From: Trujillonella endophytica
GTDB lineage: Bacteria > Actinomycetota > Actinomycetes > Mycobacteriales > Geodermatophilaceae
NCBI RefSeq assembly: GCF_900110555.1
Contig: NZ_FOEE01000001.1
Span: forward strand, 434,001 to 498,000
Direction of reading: 5' to 3'
DNA length: 64,000 bases
A program made the position numbers and the translations under genes. The notes beneath the pieces are model-generated. The model made no database searches, was not told the DNA's origin, and saw only the letters and a program-made list of their open reading frames with translations. How positions within the stretch are numbered: position 1 is the stretch's first letter; every line of letters starts with the position of its first letter. Positions 39,193-47,217 of this stretch are shown here, piece by piece.

Positions 39193-39765
39193 GTGGCTGC
39201 TTCGGCGTCGACGGCGGGGCCGGGAACGACTCGGCAGACTGTCGCCGTGGGAGGCGTTCCGGCGGGCAAGCCGCTGCCCGATGTGATCGCTCCCGGGCTC
39301 GACGTCCTCTTCTGCGGGATCAACCCGTCGCTGACCTCGGCCGCCGTCGGGCACCACTTCGCGCGGCCGGGCAACCGGTTCTGGCCGGCGCTGCACCTGG
39401 CCGGGCTGACGCCGCGGCGGCTGGCCCCGGACGAGGACCGGGAGCTGCTGCGCCACGGGCTGGGGTCGACCAACATCGTCGACCGGCCCACCCGCACCGC
39501 CGCCGAGCTCGCTCCCGACGAGCTGCGGGCCGGGCTGGCGGCGCTGGCCGACCTGGTCGTCGCGTACCGGCCGCGGGTGGTCGCCGTGCTCGGCGTGACG
39601 GCCTGGCGGCAGGCGACCGGCCGCCGCCGCGCCGCGCTCGGCCGCCAGCCCGAGCCGCTCGGCGGGGCCGAGACCTGGGTGGTGCCCAACCCCAGCGGGC
39701 TCAACGCCGCCCACCAGCTGCCCGACCTGGCCCGGTGGTACGGGCAGCTGCGCGGCGGCCGCTGA
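39193..39765 (+). CDS. mug: Mismatch-specific (G/U, G/T) uracil-DNA glycosylase
   Basis: The protein has 190 residues from the GTG at 39193 (GGAG 11 bases before); a GTG at 39247 would give 172. Mug/TDG signatures: [32 protein letters not shown] (the GINPG-type catalytic motif with Asn, here GINPS), and [13 protein letters not shown] as the C-terminal NPSGLN motif. The enzyme excises uracil or ethenocytosine opposite G in base excision repair. It stands alone, divergent from the cold-shock protein gene with an 80-base spacer that contains a CCCCGC/GCGGGG hairpin. Confidence 0.9.
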   Translation: MAASASTAGPGTTRQTVAVGGVPAGKPLPDVIAPGLDVLFCGINPSLTSAAVGHHFARPGNRFWPALHLAGLTPRRLAPDEDRELLRHGLGSTNIVDRPTRTAAELAPDELRAGLAALADLVVAYRPRVVAVLGVTAWRQATGRRRAALGRQPEPLGGAETWVVPNPSGLNAAHQLPDLARWYGQLRGGR

Positions 39766-39770
39766 TCGGT

Positions 39771-41000
39771 TCAGGCGATGCGGCGGGCGCTGTTGTAGCC
39801 CGGCATCGAGTCGACCGGGGCGACCTTGACGGGCTGGCCGTAGGTGGAGGCGTGCACCATCTGCCCGTTGCCGATGTAGATGCCGACGTGGCTGACCGGG
39901 CTGTAGAAGAACACCAGGTCGCCGGGCTGCAGCTGCGACCGCGCGACGGGCACGCCCATCGTCGACTGCATGCGGCTGGAGTGCGGCACGGCGACGCCCG
40001 CGGCGGCGTAGGCGTACTGCACCAGGCCGGAGCAGTCGAAGGCGTTCGGCCCGGCGGCCGCCCACACGTACGGGTCGCCCAGCTGGGCCATCGCGGTGTC
40101 GACGGCGACCTGGGCCGCCGGTCCGCTCGCCGGCGCGGCGACGGGGGCCGGCGCCGCGGCCTGGACCGGGCGGGGCGGCGGGGGAGCGGCCGGCCGGGGT
40201 GCCTGCGGGGCGGGCGCGGGCGCCGGCGGGGGGCCGGCGGCCTGCCCGGCGGCGGCCTGCTCCGCGGCGGCCCGTTCGGCGGCGGCCCGTTCAGCGGCGG
40301 CCTGCTCCGCGGCGGCCCGTTCGGCGGCTGCCTGCTCCGCGGCGGCCCGCTCGGCGGCCGCTCTCTCGGCGGCGAGGCGGGCCGCCTCCTCCTCGGCCAT
40401 CAGCCGGTCGTAGTCGGCCTGGAAGCGGGCGACCTGCTCGTCGAGCGCCGCCTGCTGCCCGGCCACCTGGTCGAGCAGGTCCCGGGCCTCGTCGGCGGCC
40501 CCGTCCGCCGCGGACCGTGCCGCCGCGGCGTCGGCGTCGGCCCGGGTGGCGTCACCGAGCAGGCCGTTGCCGTGCTCGGCGATGGACTGCAGCGTGCTCA
40601 CCCGGTCGAGCAGGTCGTCGGGGGAGGAGCTGGCGAGCATCGACTGCAGGGAGCTCAGCCGGTCCCCGGTCCACGCGCTCCGGGCGACGGTCGCGACGCG
40701 CTCCTGCGCGGCGGCGAGGGAGGCCTCCGCCGCCTCCACTGCCGCGGCCGCGGCGGAGGCGTCCGCCTGGGCCTGCGCCAGCAGCTCGCGGGCCTCGTTG
40801 AACCGCTCGGTGACCACCTCGAGCTCGTGGCCCCGCGCGGCGAGCAGCTCGGCGGCCTCCTGCGAGGTCGTGGGCCCGGGATCGCCGGGGGCCGCGGTCG
40901 CCGGGAGGGGCCCGAGGGCCAGGCCGCCGGCGGCGGCCAGGACGAGGAGGGTGCGGGTGCCGGGGAGCCGGCGGCGGGTGGGGACGGGCGAGCTCGCCAT
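39771..41000 (-). CDS. NlpC/P60 peptidoglycan endopeptidase (RipA-like)
   Basis: There are 409 residues from the ATG at 41000. Basic start plus LLVLAAAGGLALGPLPATAA form a signal peptide. About 50-255 is a long Ala/Glu/Arg-rich coiled coil (AAERAAAEQAAAERAAAEQA repeats), then a Pro/Ala linker. The NlpC/P60 domain follows (about 300-409) with catalytic Cys in NAFDCSGLVQYAYAAAG and His in SHVGIYIGNGQMVHAS. These secreted enzymes cut D-Glu-DAP bonds during cell separation. The coiled coil probably regulates or docks it to a partner such as FtsX. A structured leader precedes the gene. Confidence 0.92.
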   Translation of the reverse strand: MASSPVPTRRRLPGTRTLLVLAAAGGLALGPLPATAAPGDPGPTTSQEAAELLAARGHELEVVTERFNEARELLAQAQADASAAAAAVEAAEASLAAAQERVATVARSAWTGDRLSSLQSMLASSSPDDLLDRVSTLQSIAEHGNGLLGDATRADADAAAARSAADGAADEARDLLDQVAGQQAALDEQVARFQADYDRLMAEEEAARLAAERAAAERAAAEQAAAERAAAEQAAAERAAAERAAAEQAAAGQAAGPPPAPAPAPQAPRPAAPPPPRPVQAAAPAPVAAPASGPAAQVAVDTAMAQLGDPYVWAAAGPNAFDCSGLVQYAYAAAGVAVPHSSRMQSTMGVPVARSQLQPGDLVFFYSPVSHVGIYIGNGQMVHASTYGQPVKVAPVDSMPGYNSARRIA

Positions 41001-41326
41001 GGGCGGCGGGGCGGTCCTCTCGTGCACGGCCGCCCCGGGACGGGCAGGGACCGCGTGCGCGCGACGGGGGCGCACTCGAGCGACGTCGGTGTCGGTCGGG
41101 TCCTCCCGCCGGCGGCGCGCGGGCCGGCGGGGCGGCATCCGGTCCGGCTGCCACCAGTGAGGTGGCGGGGAGCCGTCCGGACCCGGGCCACGCTAGGTCC
41201 GTGACCGGAGCGTGACAATCCGTCCGGGGGAAGAGCCTGCTCAGGGCCGAAGGGCCCTGGAGCGGGCCGGGCGTGTCGCCCGGCCCGCTCCCCGGCTCGC
41301 CGCAGGGCCCGCGGTGGGGTCCTTCC
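41001..41326. other. 326-base gene-free region: NlpC/P60 leader and a terminator
   Basis: Read on the minus strand, the part upstream of the NlpC/P60 gene contains a two-level stem: an outer 7-bp helix (41141-41147 with 41177-41183, GGTCCGG/CCGGACC) and an inner GCCACC/GGTGGC helix (41150-41155 with 41161-41166). This could be part of a structured 5' leader. Actinobacterial NlpC/P60 genes often carry c-di-AMP riboswitches, but I could not match that consensus. The right part (41259-41291) is the terminator of the aminotransferase gene. Confidence 0.4.
41259..41291 (-). terminator. Hairpin terminator after the aminotransferase gene
   Basis: GGAGCGGGCCGGGC (41259-41272) pairs perfectly with 41278-41291 over the loop GTGTC. 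It lies 36 bases beyond the stop of the minus-strand aminotransferase gene. Confidence 0.7.
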
Positions 41327-42469
41327 TCAGCCCCGGGCCGCCGCCACGGCCTCGGCCAGCCGGCGGACGCCCTCGTCGACCACGTCGGCGGTCACCCCGG
41401 AGTAGGCGAGCCGGAAGGCGTTGTGGCCGCCCTCGAGCAGGAAGTCGGTGCCCGGCACGATCGTCACCCCGCGCGCGGTCGCCTCCCGGACGATCGCGGC
41501 GACGTCGTGGCCCTCGTCCTCGGGCAGGCTCACCCACAGGAAGTAGCCGCCCTCGGGACGGCGGAACGTGGCCTGCGGCAGGTGCCGGCGCAGCGACTCG
41601 TCCAGGACGCCGACGCGCTCGGCCAGCGCCGTCTTGACCCGCTCCAGCGCCGCCGGGAACCGGTCGCCGGTGACGTACTGGTAGACGGTGCCCTGCGCGA
41701 CCATGTTCGGCGCGATGTAGGTGTTGGTGGCCCGCACGCGGATCCGGTCGATGACCGCCGGGGGCCCCACCAGGTAGCCGACGCGGATACCGGGGCAGAC
41801 GGTCTTGGAGAACGAGCAGGCGTAGACGACCTGCCGGCTGTCGGCGCCGCCGTCGAGCTCCAGCATCCGCGGCAGCGGCTCGCCGGTGAACCGCACGTCG
41901 ACGTACGGGTCGTCCTCGAAGAGCAGGAAGTCGTACTCGTGCGCCAGGGCCAGCAGGCGCTCCCGCTTGGCGAGGGACAGCGTGTAGCCGGCCGGGTTCT
42001 GGAAGTTCGGGATCACGTGCGCCAGCGCCGGGCGCAGGCCGCCGGCCAGCAGGGCCTCGACCTCGTCGACGTCGATGCCGTCCTCCTGGAGCGTCACCAG
42101 GTGCACCTCGCCGCCGCGCTCGCGCAGGCCGAGCAGCGTGCGGTCGTAGGTGGGGCGCTCGGTGATCACGGCCGTGCCGGGGCGCACGTACTCGTCGAAG
42201 AGGAACGCGTCGGCCTGCATCGAGCCGTTGGTGACCAGCACGTGGTCCTCGGGGACGCCGTGCTTCTCGGCGATCCACCGGCGCAGCGGCACGTAGCCGA
42301 TCGCCGTTCCGTAGCCGGTGACGCCGGCGGGGTCGTTCTCGAAGGCGGCGACCGCGGCCTGCTTGAGGCCGTCGACGTCGACGATGTCGGTCGAGGGGGC
42401 GCCCCGGGCGAAGGAGATCGCCGCGGGCGGCGTGGGGCGCTGCGTCTGGCCGGTGTCGGAGTCGGTCAC
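41327..42469 (-). CDS. PLP-dependent aminotransferase family protein (2-aminoadipate/MocR-like fold I)
   Basis: This 380-residue protein starts from a GTG within the GTGA overlap with the EamA gene. Fold-type-I features: ISFARGAPSTDIVDVDGLKQ at the N-terminus, VLVTNGSMQADAFLFDEYV, HVIPNFQNPAGYTLSLAKRE, FEDDPYVDVRF, and the PLP Lys in ACSFSKTVCPGIRVGYLVGP. The pattern is that of LysN/2-aminoadipate aminotransferases and of MocR C-terminal domains; no HTH is present. Coupled expression with an EamA transporter suggests amino acid or amine metabolism plus export. Confidence 0.9.
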   Translation of the reverse strand: MTDSDTGQTQRPTPPAAISFARGAPSTDIVDVDGLKQAAVAAFENDPAGVTGYGTAIGYVPLRRWIAEKHGVPEDHVLVTNGSMQADAFLFDEYVRPGTAVITERPTYDRTLLGLRERGGEVHLVTLQEDGIDVDEVEALLAGGLRPALAHVIPNFQNPAGYTLSLAKRERLLALAHEYDFLLFEDDPYVDVRFTGEPLPRMLELDGGADSRQVVYACSFSKTVCPGIRVGYLVGPPAVIDRIRVRATNTYIAPNMVAQGTVYQYVTGDRFPAALERVKTALAERVGVLDESLRRHLPQATFRRPEGGYFLWVSLPEDEGHDVAAIVREATARGVTIVPGTDFLLEGGHNAFRLAYSGVTADVVDEGVRRLAEAVAAARG

Positions 42470-43419
42470 ACCGACGATCCTGCCGTGCGCGCGAGCGCGG
42501 TGTCGTCCGGGTTCTGCGAAGCGGCGTCCCGGGGCGGGCCGGCCGGCCGGGGCGGGCGGGAACCGAGCAGCACGCCGGCGACGACGAGGGCGCCGCAGGC
42601 CAGCTCGACCGGCGGGGTCGCCTCGCCGAACAGCAGCCACGCCGACGACGTGCCGACCACGGGCACCAGCATCGAGAACGGCGCCACGACCCCCGAGGGG
42701 TGCCGGCTCATCAGCGTCGTCCAGATGCCCGATCCGCCCAGGGTGGCGACGACGACGGTGAACGCGAGCCCGCCCAGCGCCAGCAGCCCCTCGCGGTCGC
42801 CCAGGCCCGTCAGCGAGGCGCCGATGCGGGCGGGGCCCTCGACCAGCAGCGAGGCGGCGAGCATGGGCAGCGGCGGGACGACGGTCATCCACAGGGTCAA
42901 CCGGAAGGGCCGGGGGGCGCGGGCCTGCCGGCTGGACAGGTTCCCCAGCGCCCAGCCCAGCCCGCCGCACAGCGTCAGGACGACGGGCAGCAGCGCCGCG
43001 CCGCCGTCCAGCCCGGCGCGGTGCACTGCGATCCCGCCCAGCCCGGCGACGGCGACCGCGGTGCCCGCCAGCTGCCGGGCGCCGAGCCGCTCGTGCAGCA
43101 GCAGCCCGGCCAGGACCACCGTGAACGGCGCCGACGACTGCAGCACCAGTGAGGCGAGCCCGGTAGGCATGCCGGCGTCCATGGCCGCGTAGAGGAACAC
43201 GAACTGCAGGACGCCGAAGCCGAACCCGTAGCCCAGCAGCCAGCGCAGCGGCACCTCGGGGCGCGGCACGAGCAGCAGGGTCGGCACGGCGATCAGGGCG
43301 AACCGCAGCGCGACGAGGAAGAAGGGCGGGAAGTGCTCCAGCGAGAGGTGGATGGCCGGGAAGTTCAGCCCCCACACCGCGGCGACGAGCAGGGCGAGCA
43401 GGCGGTCACGGGTGGGCAC
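42466..43419 (-). CDS. EamA/DMT family transporter
   Basis: There are 317 residues from the GTG at 43419 (an in-frame ATG at 43470 would leave only 21 bases to the divergent LysR start). About ten hydrophobic segments; two EamA repeats are recognisable (LLALLVAAVWGLNFPAIHLS and VLTLCGGLGWALGNLSSRQA), with ALRFALIAVPTLLLVPRP after TM2. The C-terminal tail is hydrophilic. Family members export amino acids or other metabolites. Its stop overlaps the aminotransferase start, and its promoter region is shared with a divergent LysR regulator, probably its activator. Confidence 0.9.
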   Translation of the reverse strand: MPTRDRLLALLVAAVWGLNFPAIHLSLEHFPPFFLVALRFALIAVPTLLLVPRPEVPLRWLLGYGFGFGVLQFVFLYAAMDAGMPTGLASLVLQSSAPFTVVLAGLLLHERLGARQLAGTAVAVAGLGGIAVHRAGLDGGAALLPVVLTLCGGLGWALGNLSSRQARAPRPFRLTLWMTVVPPLPMLAASLLVEGPARIGASLTGLGDREGLLALGGLAFTVVVATLGGSGIWTTLMSRHPSGVVAPFSMLVPVVGTSSAWLLFGEATPPVELACGALVVAGVLLGSRPPRPAGPPRDAASQNPDDTALARTAGSSV

Positions 43420-43477
43420 GCCGTCGAGGGTGCGGGCGGACACCGTGCAGCACCAGCGAAAAGAGCTCATGCGACGT

Positions 43478-43492
43478 TGTAGCGTCGCTACA
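43478..43492. promoter_or_regulatory. LysR-type binding dyad between EamA and LysR genes
   Basis: TGTAGCG-T-CGCTACA is a perfect 7-bp dyad with a T-N11-A core, as LysR-type regulators use. It ends on the first base of the lysR ATG and lies in the shared divergent spacer. Autoregulation is the simple reading. Confidence 0.6.
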
Positions 43493-44409
43493 TGGACATC
43501 CGCGCCCTGGACACGTTGCGGGCGGTGCGGACGCAGGGCGGCGTCAGTGCGGCCGCGGCGGTGCTGCACCTCACGCCGTCGGCGGTCTCGCAGCAGCTGG
43601 CCGCGCTGACCCGCGACGCCGGCGTGCCGCTCACCGAACGGGTCGGCAGGGGGCTGCGGTTGACCGCGGCGGGGGAGGCGCTGGCCGACGCGGCGGTCGA
43701 CGTCGCGGTCGCGCTCGAGCGGGCCCGGGCGGCGTGCGCGGTGTTCCTCGACCGGCCGGAGGGCACGGTGCGGGTGTCGGCGTTCCAGAGCGGCGCGCAG
43801 CTGCTGTTCCCGGGCCTGCTGACCCGGGTGCGGGCGCTGGGCGGGATCGACCTGGAGTGCTCCGACGAGGACGTCGCGCAGGACGAGTTCCCCGGCCTGA
43901 CCGACCGGGTCGACGTCGTGGTCGCGCACCGGCCGGACGGCGGGGCGGGCTGGCCCGGCGCGGGGGCGCGGCTGACCGTCGTCCCGCTGTTGCGCGAGCC
44001 GCTGGACGTCGCCGTCCCGGTCGACCACCCGCTGGCCGGCCGGGACTCGGTGCGGCCGGGCGACCTGGTGGACGAGGAGTGGATCGCCGTCCGCCAGGGG
44101 TTCCCGGTGGCCACGGTGCTCGACGCCGTCGCCGCCGCGGCCGGGGTGCCGCCGCGGATCACCTCCCGGATCAACGACTTCTCGGTGGTGGAGGCGCTGG
44201 TCGCCGCCGGGCACGGCGTCTCGCTGCTGCCGCGGCACACCGGTGGCACGCACCCCGGGGTGCGGCTGCTGCCGCTGGCCGGGGTGCGCGCCGGGCGCCG
44301 GGTCGAGGCGCTGCTGCGCCCGGACGTCGCCGAGCGCGTCGTCGTCCGCCGGGTGCTCGACGAGCTGGTCGCCGAGGCGGCCGTGGCGATCGCCGGCCGG
44401 GCAGGATGA
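43492..44409 (+). CDS. LysR family transcriptional regulator
   Basis: This 305-residue protein has the N-terminal winged helix-turn-helix in classic LysR form (ALDTLRAVRTQGGVSAAAAV, LTPSAVSQQLAALTRDAGVP, RVGRGLRLTAAGEALADAAV). The C-terminal substrate-binding domain starts near 88 (GTVRVSAFQSGAQLLFPGLL). It closes with a segment ending GHGVSLLPRHTG. It is transcribed divergently from the EamA-aminotransferase pair and is the probable regulator of that pair. Confidence 0.93.
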   Translation: MDIRALDTLRAVRTQGGVSAAAAVLHLTPSAVSQQLAALTRDAGVPLTERVGRGLRLTAAGEALADAAVDVAVALERARAACAVFLDRPEGTVRVSAFQSGAQLLFPGLLTRVRALGGIDLECSDEDVAQDEFPGLTDRVDVVVAHRPDGGAGWPGAGARLTVVPLLREPLDVAVPVDHPLAGRDSVRPGDLVDEEWIAVRQGFPVATVLDAVAAAAGVPPRITSRINDFSVVEALVAAGHGVSLLPRHTGGTHPGVRLLPLAGVRAGRRVEALLRPDVAERVVVRRVLDELVAEAAVAIAGRAG

Positions 44410-44413
44410 CGGC

Positions 44414-44854
44414 GTGCCCCGCCTCCTCGTCGTCCACCACACCCCCTCGCCCGCGCTGCAGGCCGTGCTGGAGGCGGTGCGGGAGGGCGTCGCGATGGTC
44501 GACGACGTCGAGGCGACCGTGCGTCCGGCGCTCTCGGCGGGCGCGGCGGACCTGCTCGCCGCGGACGGCGTCCTGCTCGGCACGCCCGCGAACATCGGCT
44601 ACATGTCGGGGGCGCTCAAGCATTTCTTCGACACCGTCTACTACCCGTGCCTGGACGCCACGGTCGGCCTGCCGTTCGGCGTCTACGTGCACGGCAACGA
44701 CGACACCGCGGGCGCGCTGACCAGCATCGCGAAGGTCACCGGCGCGCTCCGCTGGAAGCAGGTCGCCGCGCCGCTGAGCCTCACCGGGGCTTCCGGACCG
44801 GCCGATCTCGAGGCGGTCCGGGAGCTCGCGGCGACGGTCGCGGTCAGCCTCTGA
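44414..44854 (+). CDS. Flavodoxin-fold NAD(P)H-dependent oxidoreductase
   Basis: There are 146 residues from a GTG 4 bases after the lysR stop. LLVVHHTPSPALQAVLEAV is the FMN phosphate loop (T-x-T/S-x type), DGVLLGTPANIGYMSGALKH the isoalloxazine loop, and FGVYVHGNDDTAGALTSIAK the next strand-loop. The family is WrbA/NADPH-dependent FMN reductase-like. It may be co-transcribed with lysR. Substrate unknown. Confidence 0.83.
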   Translation: MPRLLVVHHTPSPALQAVLEAVREGVAMVDDVEATVRPALSAGAADLLAADGVLLGTPANIGYMSGALKHFFDTVYYPCLDATVGLPFGVYVHGNDDTAGALTSIAKVTGALRWKQVAAPLSLTGASGPADLEAVRELAATVAVSL

Positions 44855-45273
44855 GCACCGACCCCGCTCGGCGAGCTCCCGCAGCCGTCCGGCGTCTGCG
44901 GCCAGGCCGCGGCGGAGGTGGCGGGGCATGATGCGCCGTCCCGGCGATCGCCGTCGACGGGTCCGCGCGCGACCGGGCCGGGAAACGGGCCGAGCCCCGC
45001 CCACCTGCCCTCCCCCGAGGCGGTGAGCGGGGCCCGTTCCCCCGTGCTCGCGTCGCCGTTCCCCCCGTGACCCGGCGACAGGGAGGACTCTGCCGGCCGC
45101 GCCGCACGATCCCCGCAGCCGTTCCGCACGATCTCCGCAAGAAGCCGACGGCGACCGTGCCGGCGCCTTCGGGACGGTGCCGGGGTGATCGCGCCGGCAC
45201 CGTCCGGAACTCGCCGGCGGGGTGGCCCGCGGGGTGGCCGGCGCATGGGCGGGGGGCCGGGGCGCGCGGGATC
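44855..45273. other. 419-base gene-free region with direct repeats and a hairpin
   Basis: I find no convincing gene. CCGCACGATCCCCGCA (45102-45117) recurs as CCGCACGATCTCCGCA (45124-45139), a 15/16 match with a 22-base period. GACGGTGCCGG (45173-45183) pairs perfectly with 45194-45204 and may terminate the minus-strand LLM gene that ends at 45274. Reading frames here are low-complexity Arg/Pro/Gly and look like GC-bias artefacts. Confidence 0.6.
45173..45204 (-). terminator. Hairpin after the LLM gene
   Basis: An 11-bp perfect stem with a 10-base loop lies about 70 bases past the LLM stop on the minus strand. It is a plausible terminator, without a T-run. Confidence 0.45.
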
Positions 45274-46311
45274 TCACCCGGCGGGCCGCCAGCCCAGGGC
45301 CGGGCCGAGCCGGGTGGCGATGTCGGTGAGGAGCTGCACGTAGTCGGCATCGGCGAAGCCGAACGGCAGCGCGAACACCACCTCGTCGACCTCGCGGAAG
45401 CCGGCATGGGCGTAGAGCTGCTCGGCGATGGCCTCCGAGGGGCCGATCAGGTCGCGGGCGAAGAGCATCCGCGCCGGACCCTGCGGCGCCGTCGTCCGCG
45501 GGGTGCGCGCCGCCACGTAGGCCTCGTACCGGGCCCGCTGCTCGGGGGTCGCGGAGTCGGTGGGGACGACGACCAGGCCCTGGGAGGCCCGGGCGGCGGC
45601 CCCGTCGGGGTGCTCGGCGCGGAAGGCCCGCAGGTGCGCGGCCTGGATGCCGGCGAAGTCCGCGGGGTCCACGCCGTCGATCTCCTCCGACCGCACCACG
45701 CTGCTGGTCAGCAGGTTCATCGCGTTCTCGCCCGCCCACTCCGCCGACCGCAGACCCGCCCCGCCGTACCACGCGCGCGCCCGCAGGCCCGGCGAGTGCG
45801 GCTGCACCCGGTCGGAGAACTCCTCGACCACGCCCTCGCGGCCGGAGAACGTGCTGGCCGGGTCGCCGGCGATCAGCCGGAGCAGGCGCAGCACGCGCTC
45901 GTAGGAGAAGTCCTCGACGTCGGCCGTGTCGGGGTAGAGCGCGGCCTTCACGTCGTCCCAGTGCATCGGCGGGCCGACGCTCATCCCGGGGTTCAGCCGC
46001 CCGCCGGAGAGGATGTCGACGGTCGCCCAGTCCTCGGCCAGCCGCAGCGGGTTCTCCCAGCCCAGCGGGGTCACCGCGGTGCCGAGCTCGATCCGGCGCG
46101 TGCGCTGCGTGGCCGCGGCCAGGACGGCGACCGGCGAGGAGATCCCGTACTGCAGGTGCCGGTGGCGGAACCAGGCGCTGTCGAGGCCGAGCTGCTCGCC
46201 GAGCTCGACGACCCGCAGCGTGGTCTCGTGCCCGGCGGCGGGGTCGGCCGGGTCGAACGACCCGATGGTCAGGAAGCCCAGCTTCCGCAGCGGTGTCCCG
46301 GCCCGTGGCAT
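45274..46311 (-). CDS. LLM class flavin-dependent oxidoreductase
   Basis: This 345-residue protein has GAGGAG seven bases before the ATG. LLM features: KLGFLTIGSFDPADPAAGHE, LGLDSAWFRHRHLQYGISSP, RTRRIELGTAVTPLGWENPL, and SGGRLNPGMSVGPPMHWDD, which resembles alkanal monooxygenase-like group members. The C-terminal part ends with FADADYVQLLTDIATRLGPA. It is 68 bases downstream of the SDR gene on the same strand. Substrate unknown; a second FMN/F420 system separate from the operon at the start of the window. Confidence 0.85.
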   Translation of the reverse strand: MPRAGTPLRKLGFLTIGSFDPADPAAGHETTLRVVELGEQLGLDSAWFRHRHLQYGISSPVAVLAAATQRTRRIELGTAVTPLGWENPLRLAEDWATVDILSGGRLNPGMSVGPPMHWDDVKAALYPDTADVEDFSYERVLRLLRLIAGDPASTFSGREGVVEEFSDRVQPHSPGLRARAWYGGAGLRSAEWAGENAMNLLTSSVVRSEEIDGVDPADFAGIQAAHLRAFRAEHPDGAAARASQGLVVVPTDSATPEQRARYEAYVAARTPRTTAPQGPARMLFARDLIGPSEAIAEQLYAHAGFREVDEVVFALPFGFADADYVQLLTDIATRLGPALGWRPAG

Positions 46312-46379
46312 CCTCAGCTCCTCGATCGACTTGATGGGAATTGAACCCGACCGCTCGCCCGGGCCGGCGGTCGAGGGGG

Positions 46380-47177
46380 TCAGTAGTGGATGACGCCGCG
46401 GGTGCCGCCGCCGACGGCGATCGACTCCCCGGTGATGCCGGCGCTGCGCGGCGAGGCGAGGAAGGCCACGAGGTCGGCCACCTCCGCCGCCGTGACCAGC
46501 CGGCCGATGCTCGTGCCCGCGGCCATCCGCCGGGCCGCCTCGGCCTCGTCGACGCCGTCGCGGGCCGCGCGGTCGGCGACCATGGCCGCCGTCCGCTCGG
46601 TGACCGTCATCCCCGGGTGCACGCAGGTGACCGTGATCCCGGCCGGGCCGAGCTCGTCGGCCAGGTTCGCCGTCATGGCGGCGACGGCGACGTTGCGCAC
46701 CGAGCCGACGAGGGAGCCGGTGCGCAGCGCGTTGAGGCCGCTGACGTTGACGATCCGGCCCCATCCGCCCGCGGTCATGTGCGGCGCCACCGCCCGGGCG
46801 CAGCGCAGGTAGCCGAGCACCTTGGTCTCGAGCTCCGCGCGGACGTCGTCGTCGGTCAGGGCGGCCAGCGGCGGCGTCGCGCCCGCCGACGCCGGCCGGG
46901 CGGCGCAGTTGACCAGCACGTCGACCCCGCCCCACTCGCCGACCACGCGGTCGACCATGCCGTGGACGGCGGGATCGTCGGTGGTGTCGGCCGACAGCGG
47001 CAGCACCGGTCCGCCGTGCCGGGCCACCCGGTCGGCGGCCGCGGCCAGCCCGGCGGCGTCGCGCGCGACCAGCGCCACGGAGGCGCCCTCGGCGGCCAGC
47101 GCCTCGGCGACGGCCAGCCCGATGCCGCGGCTCGCGCCGGTCACGATCGCGCGCCGGCCGTGCAGTCCCAGGTCCAC
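46380..47177 (-). CDS. SDR family protein without the catalytic Tyr/Lys
   Basis: There are 265 residues from a GTG. The NAD(P)-binding half is intact (IVTGASRGIGLAVAEALAAE, ADTTDDPA, VDVLVNCAA). The catalytic half has RIVNVSGLNALRTGSLVGSV, but the segment at about 155-166 (SLVGSVRNVAVA) contains no Tyr-x3-Lys, and no YxxxK exists anywhere else. The C-terminus (SPRSAGITGESIAVGGGTRG) is normal for FabG-like enzymes. So it may bind NAD(P) without classical dehydrogenase chemistry, or use other residues. Confidence 0.85.
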   Translation of the reverse strand: MDLGLHGRRAIVTGASRGIGLAVAEALAAEGASVALVARDAAGLAAAADRVARHGGPVLPLSADTTDDPAVHGMVDRVVGEWGGVDVLVNCAARPASAGATPPLAALTDDDVRAELETKVLGYLRCARAVAPHMTAGGWGRIVNVSGLNALRTGSLVGSVRNVAVAAMTANLADELGPAGITVTCVHPGMTVTERTAAMVADRAARDGVDEAEAARRMAAGTSIGRLVTAAEVADLVAFLASPRSAGITGESIAVGGGTRGVIHY

Positions 47178-47217
47178 GGGTCCATCCTGCCTGCTCGGCG
47201 GGGTGCAGGCTGGGGGC

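Noticed and set aside
41001-41220. c-di-AMP (ydaO/yuaA) or cobalamin riboswitch before the NlpC/P60 gene
   Set aside because: Only generic stems and fragments of the consensus are visible; key conserved motifs could not be placed, so I report only a structured leader.
46336-46348. GGGAATTGAACCC resembles the T-arm of a tRNA on the minus strand
   Set aside because: No D-arm, anticodon arm or acceptor stem can be folded around it in the 68-base spacer; probably chance or a tiny remnant.
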